Shown: positions 24,740 to 32,693 of the stretch, piece by piece | Numbering within the stretch: position 1 is the stretch's first letter | How the letters are laid out: each line of letters opens with the position of its first letter | Translations under genes and position numbers: made by a program | From: Pseudomonadales bacterium | GTDB taxonomy: Bacteria; Pseudomonadota; Gammaproteobacteria; Pseudomonadales; Azotimanducaceae | DNA length: 61,159 nt | Direction of reading: 5' to 3' | Assembly (NCBI GenBank): GCA_030749725.1 | Contig: JASMJM010000112.1 | Span: 1 to 61,159, forward strand | Notes under the pieces: generated by a model | The model's database searches: none | What the model was told of the DNA's origin: nothing | Seen by the model: the letters and a program-made list of their open reading frames with translations, nothing else

Positions 24740-26205
24740 ACGACATCGATATTGCCATCGCTATCTATCGTGGCAGCTCGACCACAGAATTCTTCCGAAG
24801 TCATCGACTGCAAAAGCGCCTTATCCTGCGTGTTGGCCCAAACTCGCTTGCCATCGGGCGTTAAGCAGGCAAAGTGGCCGATTGACGGTTGCTCCCCCGC
24901 ATACATAGCGGTGTAGGACTCGATGGTGACGTCGCCGTGGTATTCGGCCAGCGTTTCTCTGCTTGGCAATCGATCGATTTCCGCCTGGACGTTTTCGAAA
25001 CGAAAGTCTTGTTTTGGCGGTTCACTGCTGTAGATACCGTGTGCATGTTTGGACAGATTTCCACCGTTCCCCGTGATCAACCCCTTTGCGCCCGGGTTGG
25101 CACGCAACAGCTCCACCATTGTGGCAATGCTGTGCATCACGTAGTTCATGATGGGCCCGCCGCCGAACGTCAATCCGCCCGTGACAGTAAGCTGGGCGGT
25201 TTCTTCCAGCCCCAACTCCCTGGCCGCTATCTGCACAGCTGATGGAAAACAACTGTACAGGTCCACGTAAGAGAGTTCGTCGATCGAGGTGCCCGCCAGC
25301 GACAGTGCACGATTACCCGTGATACCGACACCGGGTGAGGTGTAGAAATTGTCTCGTATGGACGCATTCGAATGGTCGACGCCGTCTGCACCAGCCTGGG
25401 GATAGATCCATTTGCCTTTTGCGATACCCAGTTGCTCCGCCTTCCGTATGGAACACATGATGAGAGCTGCCGACATGTCCACCGCACTGTTGGCGTTCAT
25501 CAGTTTGGTATAGGGAACACTGATCGGTCTGTTAGTTGCTGACGGAGTGATGATCTCTTCCGGCGTGTAGTTATCCCGTATCCATGCGTTCGGATTGCCT
25601 TGTGCAACATCGTTGAAACGTGACCACAGTTCGGAAACTCGTTTCTTGTGTTGTGCGATCGTCTCCCCTTTGTGATACCTGAGGGCATTGTCATACATGG
25701 GGTAGACCTGAATGGCCTGACGGATTCCCTTCGCCATTTCGTTGGCATGGTGCTCGGCCCGTTCGTAACCGATGATGGCGTCGTACTTACCCGGTGTCTC
25801 GCGCCACTTGAGGGTCGTTCCTGCTTTGCGCGCCTTGGCGGAACTGTAGCCGTTCTCCGCTCCGGTGATCAGAACCAGGTCGAACTTACCGGCAAGGATG
25901 TCGATGGCAGTCTGATTGACCGTGTACTGCACCTGATTGCCGCCGACGGGAGTACTGGTCGTCTGCACGTTGGATGCACCGAACTTCTCGGCGATATATC
26001 TGGCGGGATTTTCATACTGCCACATGCCCAGAATGACACGAACGGACTGAACCTGGCTCAGGAGCGAGGGATTGCCGGCATCCTCGGCCGCCTTTTCGCA
26101 CGCCTGCAACATCATATCGAGAGGCTCGGTCGCCTCATCGAGGTCCTTGATTCGATATTGCAGTTGCCCGACTCCCACCAGGACCGGTGTGTTTGGATTG
26201 GCCAT
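24736..26205 (-). CDS. Thiolase-like protein, TLP1/SCP-type, without canonical active site
   Basis: A 489-residue protein of the thiolase superfamily, akin to the 490-500 residue acetyl-CoA acetyltransferases of lipid- and sterol-degrading bacteria. Recognisable are VLVGVGQ, PVGGNQVQYTVNQTAIDI and ITGAENGYSS in the N-half, and GGLTFGGGPIMNYVMHSI plus TGNGGNLSKHAHGIYS near the C-terminus. The nucleophilic cysteine of classical thiolases and the C-terminal CxG cysteine are absent (NQVQ and GNGG in their place), as reported for TLP1-type proteins. It may therefore bind CoA or partner another enzyme rather than do thiolysis. Start ATG 26205 gives proper spacing from AAGGGG; the earlier ATGs at 26214 and 26211 do not. 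Confidence 0.75.
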   Translation of the reverse strand: MANPNTPVLVGVGQLQYRIKDLDEATEPLDMMLQACEKAAEDAGNPSLLSQVQSVRVILGMWQYENPARYIAEKFGASNVQTTSTPVGGNQVQYTVNQTAIDILAGKFDLVLITGAENGYSSAKARKAGTTLKWRETPGKYDAIIGYERAEHHANEMAKGIRQAIQVYPMYDNALRYHKGETIAQHKKRVSELWSRFNDVAQGNPNAWIRDNYTPEEIITPSATNRPISVPYTKLMNANSAVDMSAALIMCSIRKAEQLGIAKGKWIYPQAGADGVDHSNASIRDNFYTSPGVGITGNRALSLAGTSIDELSYVDLYSCFPSAVQIAARELGLEETAQLTVTGGLTFGGGPIMNYVMHSIATMVELLRANPGAKGLITGNGGNLSKHAHGIYSSEPPKQDFRFENVQAEIDRLPSRETLAEYHGDVTIESYTAMYAGEQPSIGHFACLTPDGKRVWANTQDKALLQSMTSEEFCGRAATIDSDGNIDVV

Positions 26206-26284
26206 TCCCATCATCCCCTTCAGGTAAAACTACAACCGTACCAATAGCGTACTATTGCTGGCAAGTGTCACACGCTTGCCGCTG

Positions 26285-27157
26285 TCAGGAATACTCGAAA
26301 TAGGCATTGGACACCACGACTTTGTCCTCTACCCGCGCTTCAAAGACGACTCTGCCCGGACCATCGTGCCACATGTGTAGATCCAGGGTGTCACCCGGGT
26401 AGACCGGTGACGAGAACCGTACTTTGATCTTGCCAAAACGTTTCGCTGCGCCATCGCACAACTTGGCGACCAGAAGCTGGCCGCAATGACCGAAGGTACA
26501 TAGGCCGTGCAGTATGGGCTCATCAAACCCACCGAATTTTGCAGACTCGGGATCGATGTGCAGTGGGTTGTAGTCTCCTGAGAGACGATAGATATGTGCC
26601 TGGTTATCCGCTATGCGCACGCTCGCCGTAACATCCGCCGGTGCGTCGGGCACGACGATTTTGGTCGAGAACGTCTGGCCCGATCCCTCGAACGCTTCGA
26701 TGTCCCCCAGTTTCTCGACGCCGCGTCGAAACGATCCGTTCACCATGCGCACGCAGACATCACCGTCTGTGTCACGCACCAGGCTTTCAAATTCCACGAA
26801 GCCATTACCCTTGCCCCTGGGGTGAGCTGCAATGACTCTTGACTGAACCGTGACTTCTCCTGCAAGGGGCAGATGTTTCTCCATCTCAAGGTAACGTTCA
26901 GCATCTATATTGAGCGGGCCAGGCGAGTTTGGTATGGCATTCACATCGATGGGTGCGCCCGTGCCTCCCCAACGGATTGGAAAGGTTGGAAACACGGCAA
27001 AGGCAGGGTGGCCTTCATAGATGAAATTGAGATCTCTTACTCCGATGCCTACCGCATACAGCAGCACATCACGTCGATCGTATTTAATCGTAACCGGTTC
27101 ACCCCACGGCCCTGCTTCACCGTTGGGCAGGGCAGTTTGTGCGTCGTATGTAGCCAT
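26285..27157 (-). CDS. MaoC-family (R)-enoyl-CoA hydratase, double hotdog
   Basis: This 290-residue protein has two hotdog domains like the hydratase part of peroxisomal multifunctional enzyme 2. The N-terminal half begins with VTIKYDRRDVLLYAVGIGV and the C-terminal half carries the hydratase-2 signature YRLSGDYNPLHIDPESA with the catalytic Asp and His. It would hydrate trans-2-enoyl-CoA to the (R)-3-hydroxy form. GAGGAAAACGCC precedes the ATG. It lies 79 bp upstream of the thiolase-like gene in the same direction, so the two are likely co-transcribed, consistent with a side-chain or acyl-CoA degradation step. Confidence 0.85.
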   Translation of the reverse strand: MATYDAQTALPNGEAGPWGEPVTIKYDRRDVLLYAVGIGVRDLNFIYEGHPAFAVFPTFPIRWGGTGAPIDVNAIPNSPGPLNIDAERYLEMEKHLPLAGEVTVQSRVIAAHPRGKGNGFVEFESLVRDTDGDVCVRMVNGSFRRGVEKLGDIEAFEGSGQTFSTKIVVPDAPADVTASVRIADNQAHIYRLSGDYNPLHIDPESAKFGGFDEPILHGLCTFGHCGQLLVAKLCDGAAKRFGKIKVRFSSPVYPGDTLDLHMWHDGPGRVVFEARVEDKVVVSNAYFEYS

Positions 27158-27197
27158 GGCGTTTTCCTCAGTATGACTCCGTTTTCCTATTCAGGCC

Positions 27198-27242
27198 GAA
27201 ATGATGATACTACTCGAAAGGGAAATGATGATACTACTCGAA
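27198..27242. repeat. 24-bp direct repeat, two copies
   Basis: GAAATGATGATACTACTCGA, followed by an A, occurs at 27198-27218 and 27222-27242, separated by AGG, so the period is 24 bp. It lies just upstream of maoC and downstream of the ferredoxin gene, at the boundary of the electron-transfer cluster. Confidence 0.7.
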
Positions 27243-27273
27243 GGCGAGACGGGGCGGTCGCCAAAATGCTAGT

Positions 27274-27948
27274 TTACTGGTATTTAGCCGCGCGCTTCAT
27301 CCACTTGTCCAGATCCTTCTCTTTGGGGTTGAGGGGTTTTCCTGGATGGATAATATCCGATGGGCACTTCTCCGCGGCCTTGACGACATCTCTGAAAGGA
27401 CCGCCTCTTGGATCTTTGATGATGGCCAGTTCATTCTCATCGTATGCAAAAATAGATCGGTTGATGGTGATGCAATCATCGCAACTGGTGCACTCATTGC
27501 TCTCGATCCAGGGCATATCTTCCGCACTTATTTGCGCCTCGGCCGGGGCACCTGCCGTGGATTCCGCCCCACTGGTGGGCGCTGCGGGACGGGAAAGATC
27601 AAGGCCTAGTTCGAGTATGTTGGCACCGTCATTTTCCAGTAACTTCTCCACCAGTCTGGCGATGGCGCTGGTGATGGCTTGCCGTTCATTCTCCTTGCCG
27701 GCACTTTCAATCTTCTGCTGAAGGCCCTGCAGAAGTTGATCACGGTCATCGAACAACTTGTCCTGTTGCAGGTCCTTTAACGACTGATGCGTGCTCTCGA
27801 TCTTCTGGTAGAGAACGGTACTACAGATATCCTTACCGTTCTTGGCCAACTCCTCCTTGACCTGATCCAGTTCGGTGATTGCATCGGCCACCCTCTCCTG
27901 CAATGGTTTAACTGCCGTCTTCCACCAGGTTTCAAAAATCTCATTCAT
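27274..27948 (-). CDS. Coiled-coil single-cluster ferredoxin, last gene of the Rnf/PFOR cluster
   Basis: A 224-residue protein with a helical coiled-coil N-terminal part (about 1-110), an Ala/Pro/Glu linker, and a C-terminal ferredoxin domain with Cys153, Cys156, Cys159 and, after an insert, Cys195-Pro (CTSCDDC ... KCP), enough for one [4Fe-4S] cluster. The tail HPGKPLNPKE is shared with the last 80 residues of the 854-residue protein at 48626-51190, where the same ferredoxin is fused to a PFOR-like domain, and the LVEKLLENDG/MGKLANVLLG helix before the linker also corresponds. It is probably the soluble or docked electron carrier between PFOR and RnfB/C. It lies 30 bp after the small cysteine protein. 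Confidence 0.7.
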   Translation of the reverse strand: MNEIFETWWKTAVKPLQERVADAITELDQVKEELAKNGKDICSTVLYQKIESTHQSLKDLQQDKLFDDRDQLLQGLQQKIESAGKENERQAITSAIARLVEKLLENDGANILELGLDLSRPAAPTSGAESTAGAPAEAQISAEDMPWIESNECTSCDDCITINRSIFAYDENELAIIKDPRGGPFRDVVKAAEKCPSDIIHPGKPLNPKEKDLDKWMKRAAKYQ

Positions 27949-27978
27949 ACTCGACTGCTTTTAGATGATGCGATACGA

Positions 27979-28140
27979 CTAGGGCCGTTCACAGGAATCC
28001 AGATCACGCGCGCAGGTGCAACCGATACACCTGCCCCCGTACTCTTCAGGTACTTCATCGTTGCCATCGCCAAGCAACTGCACCACAGCCCAGAAGACCA
28101 TCAGGAGTGGCGTAGCAACGATCGCAATCAGATAATCCAA
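27979..28140 (-). CDS. Small one-helix membrane protein with C-terminal cysteines (NqrM-like), cluster 1
   Basis: This 53-residue protein begins at TTG 28140, which has GGGAGG six bases upstream, and ends at TAG 27979-27981. A single hydrophobic helix (about 3-23, YLIAIVATPLLMVFWAVVQL) is followed by an acidic stretch and then four cysteines in RCIGCTCARDLDSC. The architecture matches NqrM, the small membrane protein that helps insert the Fe centre between NqrD and NqrE in Na+-NQR. RnfA and RnfE are the homologs of those two subunits and carry the equivalent four cysteines. It is located 2 bp after rnfA. The function is inferred from architecture, context and a counterpart at 38460. It is not derived from a sequence match. 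Confidence 0.6.
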   Translation of the reverse strand: MDYLIAIVATPLLMVFWAVVQLLGDGNDEVPEEYGGRCIGCTCARDLDSCERP

Positions 28141-28142
28141 TG

Positions 28143-28724
28143 TTATCCTCCCAGGCCACCAAAACCCATAAAGGCGGTAGATAGAATACCGGCCACGATA
28201 AGCGTCAAAGCCGCGCCATCGACTATGCCGGGCACGTCGGAAAGCTCCAACTCCTCCCGCAGACCTGCCATGATAATCAATGCCAGGCAAAATCCCAAAC
28301 CTGCACCGATGGCAAACACCACTGACTGCAGGAAATCGTATTGACGACTGGTCTGCCAAAGCGCCACTCCGAGAATAGCGCAGTTGGTTGTGATCAGGGG
28401 CAGAAATATGCCCAAGGTCCGAAACAGAGCCGGACTGTATTTCTTTATTATCATCTCCACTAATTGGACCGTGGTAGCGATCACTACGATATATGCGATC
28501 AATTGCAGATAGAGAGCATCTATGGCCACAAGGACGATGTGAATTCCAAACGCTGCCATGGAACTTACCAGCATGACAAAGGTAACGGCAATTCCCATGC
28601 GCATGGCTGTATCGATCTTCGCCGACACACCTAAAAAGGGGCAGATGCCGAGAAAATAAGCCAGCACGAAATTGTTGATGACCGTTGCGCTGATAAATAT
28701 AAAACCGAGTGAATCCGTATTCAT
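28143..28724 (-). CDS. rnfA: RnfA, electron transport complex membrane subunit (cluster 1)
   Basis: A 193-residue polytopic protein with six hydrophobic helices. NNFVLAYFLGICPFLGVS (Cys28) and PLITTNCAILGVAL (Cys115) are the two conserved half-membrane motifs that, with the matching cysteines of RnfE, hold an iron-sulfur centre in the membrane core of Rnf. Start ATG 28724 is one base after the rnfE stop; an in-frame longer version would overlap rnfE. Rnf couples ferredoxin:NAD+ electron transfer to Na+ or H+ movement. The gene order here, B-PFOR-C-D-G-E-A, resembles CDGEAB-type clusters rather than the ABCDGE of many gammaproteobacteria. Confidence 0.9.
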   Translation of the reverse strand: MNTDSLGFIFISATVINNFVLAYFLGICPFLGVSAKIDTAMRMGIAVTFVMLVSSMAAFGIHIVLVAIDALYLQLIAYIVVIATTVQLVEMIIKKYSPALFRTLGIFLPLITTNCAILGVALWQTSRQYDFLQSVVFAIGAGLGFCLALIIMAGLREELELSDVPGIVDGAALTLIVAGILSTAFMGFGGLGG

Positions 28725-28725
28725 A

Positions 28726-29388
28726 TCACCGACCCGGAGTTGCGCTACTCCCCGCAACCTCCTGCTCCAAGACCTCTTTGCGTGCCACCAGCCAACCATT
28801 GATCCGATTGGTAACCAGCAACAACGCCCCCAAAACGAAAAATCCGCCCCCCGGGAGAATCATAATGACCCAGGGCTGATAGTGCGGACCGAACAGATCG
28901 ATTCCCGCAAACGTGCCGCTGCCGAGAACTTCGCGCACCGCACCCATGCAGAAGATCGCGAATATGAACCCCACCCCGGCACCTGTTGCGGCCAACACCG
29001 ATGTGACGACATTATTCTTCGAAGCAAAGGACTCCGCTTGTCCAAGGATCATGCAGTTCACCACGATCAGAGAAATAAAGGCGCCAAGGCCGCGATGTAT
29101 CTCAAGGCTGATGGCCTGGATCACGTATTCAGCCACGGTAACAAACGTAGCAATGATCAGGATAAAGGCAGCGATACGCACCTGCTTCGGGATAATGCGT
29201 CGCAGCATTGATATCAAGGCGCTGGACAGAATTAGCACAAAGAGTGTGGCAAGTCCCATGGAGAGCGCATTGATAACGGTATTGGATACCGCCAGCACCG
29301 GACACATACCAAGCAGATGCACGAATACCGGGTTTTCATCCCAAAGGCCCTTGAGAAAATCGTCCATGGTGAGATCGTTGGGAGACAT
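28726..29388 (-). CDS. rnfE: RnfE, electron transport complex membrane subunit (cluster 1)
   Basis: A 220-residue paralog of RnfA with six helices. The conserved segments are NPVFVHLLGMCPVLAVSN (Cys29) and ISLIVVNCMILGQAESFA (Cys112). The start is taken at ATG 29388 with GGGAGG upstream, since a TTG one codon earlier offers no advantage. Its end abuts rnfA. The topology is opposite to that of RnfA in the known complexes, so that the two Cys pairs meet at the membrane centre. Nothing is unusual in length. Confidence 0.9.
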   Translation of the reverse strand: MSPNDLTMDDFLKGLWDENPVFVHLLGMCPVLAVSNTVINALSMGLATLFVLILSSALISMLRRIIPKQVRIAAFILIIATFVTVAEYVIQAISLEIHRGLGAFISLIVVNCMILGQAESFASKNNVVTSVLAATGAGVGFIFAIFCMGAVREVLGSGTFAGIDLFGPHYQPWVIMILPGGGFFVLGALLLVTNRINGWLVARKEVLEQEVAGSSATPGR

Positions 29389-29437
29389 CAATCGCCTCCC
29401 GCCGCAAGGAAATAACTACTGACCGCCAACGACTGCA

Positions 29438-30172
29438 CTATTTCTCTGCCTCCAATCGGGATAGATTGCGTGCGATGACCGGCAATCGATCCGCCGCACT
29501 TGCATTGAGAATTCTGCCGATGGCTTTGGAGGAGATGGTAGCTCCCGTTATGCCATCGATCTCCCAGCCATTCTTCTTGGCTCCTGCCTTCACCGTAACA
29601 ATTTCGTTAGCAAGTACCTGCCCGGTGTCATCCAGTTTTGCGTCGAGCTGCAAAAAGTTTCTCCTAAAGGTTGGGTCCAGTTCAATCTTGTCCCCTAATC
29701 CAGGTGTTTCCTTGCTCGCCAACACCTTCATACCAACGATCTGTTGGCTACTCGGCTGATATCCATAAAGCACCTTGATGACATCCTGGTAGCCTTGACC
29801 ACTGGCCTCCAATGCGACGCCGACCAGTTCACCTGATGGATCATAGGTCGCGTAGACCATCAACTCATCGCCGCTTTCCTCGCCAACTAAAGGGACCAGG
29901 ATCGGTCCCGATTCGCGAGTCGATTCCAAGCCCTGCGACGGTGCATCGCTTCGTTGAAACTTCCTTACCGTGTGCGCATTGGGCAACACTTCAAAGATCG
30001 ACTGACGCAGATACTCCGCCTGGTTCTTCTTGATCGTCGGCAAGGTGGCTTCGAAGGTGAGCACGATCAGCAAGCCACAAAAGGCTGCGATTCCAGCCAG
30101 TACGCTGATCATGACGGCCGCAACCCTGGGACTGGTTCCCTCCAGGGCAATAGCATTCTGCGACTCGTTCAT
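29438..30172 (-). CDS. rnfG: RnfG, FMN-bearing subunit (cluster 1)
   Basis: A 244-residue protein with one N-terminal membrane helix (about 17-40) and a periplasmic FMN-binding domain. The covalent-FMN motif is TGATISS (about 209-215), the flavin being carried by the threonine of the TGAT box (Thr212). ETPGLGDKI is the other family hallmark. The longer loop between about 65 and 105 (SDAPSQGLESTRESGP) is not matched in the paralog at 39915. The gene follows rnfD with 5 bp between them and precedes rnfE by 49 bp, the longest gap within the rnf block. Confidence 0.9.
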   Translation of the reverse strand: MNESQNAIALEGTSPRVAAVMISVLAGIAAFCGLLIVLTFEATLPTIKKNQAEYLRQSIFEVLPNAHTVRKFQRSDAPSQGLESTRESGPILVPLVGEESGDELMVYATYDPSGELVGVALEASGQGYQDVIKVLYGYQPSSQQIVGMKVLASKETPGLGDKIELDPTFRRNFLQLDAKLDDTGQVLANEIVTVKAGAKKNGWEIDGITGATISSKAIGRILNASAADRLPVIARNLSRLEAEK

Positions 30173-30177
30173 CCAGT

Positions 30178-31221
30178 CTACCCGCTCACCGTTTTAATTC
30201 CGTAAACCCTGGGTTTGGTCAGTTGATTCAGTATCGGCACCACCGAATTTGCCAGCACGATGGCGTATGCGACCCCTTCAGGCAGACCACCAAACAGACG
30301 GATGATCACCACCAAAAAGCCAATCAAGCCGCCGTAGATCCAAACCCCCCAGGGAGTTACCGGAGACGACACCATATCCGTAGCCATAAACACCGCACCC
30401 AGCATCAATCCGCCGGTGAGCAACATAAAGCTGGCCGGTGGAAAACGCGCTTCATCCAGCAGATGAAAGGACAGACTGAGCAGTATCATCGCCGTGAAGA
30501 TGGCCAGGGGAATTCTCCAATCCAGCATTTTACGTACTGCCAAATAGCCGCCGCAGATCAGAATGAGCAGGGGTGAAATTTCCCCCAACGATCCATGCGG
30601 TTCTCCCAATAGCATGACATCCATGGAATCGAGAAAGATGTGATCAAATTTCATCACAGCAAGAACGGTGGCTCCCGTCACCCCGTCTGTGACCGGCGCC
30701 ATAAACGGCGTAGTCAAGGTACTGGATATGAACTCGGTAAAACGACTCGACTGCCAGGCTGGATACCAGGTGGTCATCGGCACCGGGAATGCTGCCTGCA
30801 GAATGATCCTACTCACCAGGGCCGGGTTGAAGGGATTCTGCCCCAATCCCCCAAACGTCCACTTGCCAACGACGATGGCAATGACGCCGCCTACAAAGGC
30901 CATCCATAAAGGTAGTGCCGCCGGCAGGGTCAGTCCCAGCAAGATGCCGGTAATTATCGCCGAGTAGTCCCCCAGGCTGGATTCGGCCTCACCCAATTCC
31001 TTTCTGGCGATGCGCCGGGAGATGATAAATTCGGTGACCAGGCAACTGAATGTGGTGGTGCCTATTACAGCGATCGCACTCAGACCGTACTTGAAGATCG
31101 AGAACAGTACGATGGGAATCAACGCCCATACGACATTGAGCATGATATTCTCGACACTTTGCCCTTTACTAAAGTGTGGCGACGTATGCAGTTCCACATC
31201 CAGATAGTTGTTATCAGCCAC
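30178..31221 (-). CDS. rnfD: RnfD, FMN-bearing membrane subunit (cluster 1)
   Basis: A 347-residue polytopic protein of the NqrB/RnfD family. It starts with SPHFSKGQSVENIMLNVVWA and carries the FMN attachment box TDGVTGATVLAVMKF in the large periplasmic loop; the end reads VYGIKTVSG. Translation starts at GTG 31221, eight bases inside rnfC, with AGGAG as ribosome site, so the two genes are coupled. The long C-terminal membrane region contains the typical DPVTSPVTP-like motif (MVSSPVTPWGVWIYG). There is no sign of truncation. Confidence 0.9.
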   Translation of the reverse strand: MADNNYLDVELHTSPHFSKGQSVENIMLNVVWALIPIVLFSIFKYGLSAIAVIGTTTFSCLVTEFIISRRIARKELGEAESSLGDYSAIITGILLGLTLPAALPLWMAFVGGVIAIVVGKWTFGGLGQNPFNPALVSRIILQAAFPVPMTTWYPAWQSSRFTEFISSTLTTPFMAPVTDGVTGATVLAVMKFDHIFLDSMDVMLLGEPHGSLGEISPLLILICGGYLAVRKMLDWRIPLAIFTAMILLSLSFHLLDEARFPPASFMLLTGGLMLGAVFMATDMVSSPVTPWGVWIYGGLIGFLVVIIRLFGGLPEGVAYAIVLANSVVPILNQLTKPRVYGIKTVSG

Positions 31222-32536
31222 TGGCTTTGCTCCTGACCACCTTCTTGGCTATGCGAAACATCTGCACTAACGGAATATGAGAGGGGCAGACATAAGAGCA
31301 GCTGCCACACTCGAAGCAATCAAACAGATTGTACTCTTCAACCATCTCATCGAAGCGGCTCTTGCGCGCCAGCCGTCCAAGTTTTGAGGGATTCAGGTGA
31401 ATGGGACAGGAGCTGACGCATTCAGCACACTGAATGCAGGCATGGATCTTTCCCGTCCCCGCCGCCAACTCACTTTCTGACAGGACCACAATGCTGGTGA
31501 CCCCTTCAGTGATTGGCGTTCCGAGGTACGAGACGCTCTTGCCCATCATGGGGCCACCAAAGATCACCTGGCGTGCCTGATCATTGAGGCCTGCCTTTTC
31601 AAGCACGAATTCAAGCGGTGTGCCAATGGGCACGCGGAAGTTACCCGGCTTGGAAACTCCCTGTCCCGATATGGTGATAACCCGTTCAATGATACCGCAA
31701 CCCATCGGCAGTAAAGCACCGATCTCCGCTACCGTAGTGACATTGGAGACCACGACCCCGATATCCGCCGGAAGTCCGCCTGAAGGTACATCCTTGCCCA
31801 ATAGTGCTCTTGTCAGCAGTTTCTCGGCGCCCTGAGGATACTTTGTTTTCAGTACCTCGACCGAGATGCGCTCGTCATCCTTTGCTGCTTCAGCCAACAG
31901 ATCGGCAGCATCCTGTTTGTTGCTTTCCGTTGCAATGATTGCACGGTCTGCACCTGTTATCTTGAGAATGATCTTGATGCCACTGATCACATCCTCTGGA
32001 TGCTCAAGCATCACGCGGTGATCTGCAGTTAGATAAGGCTCACATTCACAGCCATTGACGATGAAGGTCTCAATGGTCTTGTCTTTCGGCGGCGAAAACT
32101 TCACGTGGGCTGTGAAGGCTGCACCACCCAATCCCACCATGCCAATATTCTGAATGGCGCTGACCAATTCATCCGGGGTGAGCTTGTCTACGTCCAGCGC
32201 CTTTTTGTGGTGAACGATTTGTTCCGACGCGGGGAATGGCTTGATGGTTATGGATGGTGTCATTACGCCATCAGCATTGATGGTCTCACCCACCTCACTA
32301 ACGACCCCGGTAGCAGGCGCAAACAGAGGGATCGACATCCGACCATCAGCTTCTGCAATCCGCTCGCCCCGTACCACCTCCTGCCCCTTGAAGACGATGG
32401 CTTTCGCCGGTCTGCCAATGTGCTGTGACAACAGCACCGTCAGCTCATTTGCGAACGGGAAGCGCCTGATCTTGGCGTCGGACGTAATCTTGGCCTCCGC
32501 TGGATGGACGCCATGACTGAATGTTCTTAATCTCAT
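31214..32536 (-). CDS. rnfC: RnfC, NADH-binding peripheral subunit (cluster 1)
   Basis: A 440-residue protein with the HGVHP start, a GGAAFTAHVKFSPP loop and GGPMMGKSV for NADH/FMN binding (NuoF-like Rossmann-type core), followed by two [4Fe-4S] motifs, CIQCAECVSSCPIHLNPS at about 367 and CFECGSCSYVCPSH at about 407. A soluble-domain protein at the cytoplasmic face, it accepts electrons from RnfB and passes them to NAD+. Its length is near the minimal Rnf type, without the long Ala/Lys-rich C-terminal tail of enterobacterial RsxC. It is separated from the PFOR gene by 157 bp. Confidence 0.9.
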   Translation of the reverse strand: MRLRTFSHGVHPAEAKITSDAKIRRFPFANELTVLLSQHIGRPAKAIVFKGQEVVRGERIAEADGRMSIPLFAPATGVVSEVGETINADGVMTPSITIKPFPASEQIVHHKKALDVDKLTPDELVSAIQNIGMVGLGGAAFTAHVKFSPPKDKTIETFIVNGCECEPYLTADHRVMLEHPEDVISGIKIILKITGADRAIIATESNKQDAADLLAEAAKDDERISVEVLKTKYPQGAEKLLTRALLGKDVPSGGLPADIGVVVSNVTTVAEIGALLPMGCGIIERVITISGQGVSKPGNFRVPIGTPLEFVLEKAGLNDQARQVIFGGPMMGKSVSYLGTPITEGVTSIVVLSESELAAGTGKIHACIQCAECVSSCPIHLNPSKLGRLARKSRFDEMVEEYNLFDCFECGSCSYVCPSHIPLVQMFRIAKKVVRSKASG

Positions 32537-32693
32537 ATAGATGTAGTGGTAGCGTCAACTGGCTGGATGCCATACGCACGTGTCATTAATCTCATAAACG
32601 GTTCTGCAACCTCACGGATTGACGGGATCAGGGCGACTCTTAGAACAGCTGGTTTTGTTCTAATCGATCAGCCACCCAAGAATCCAGTCAACC

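Noticed and set aside
26873-27721. A 282-residue plus-strand frame
   Set aside because: It lies opposite the MaoC and ferredoxin genes, crosses both, and shows no motif; codon pattern follows the minus-strand proteins.
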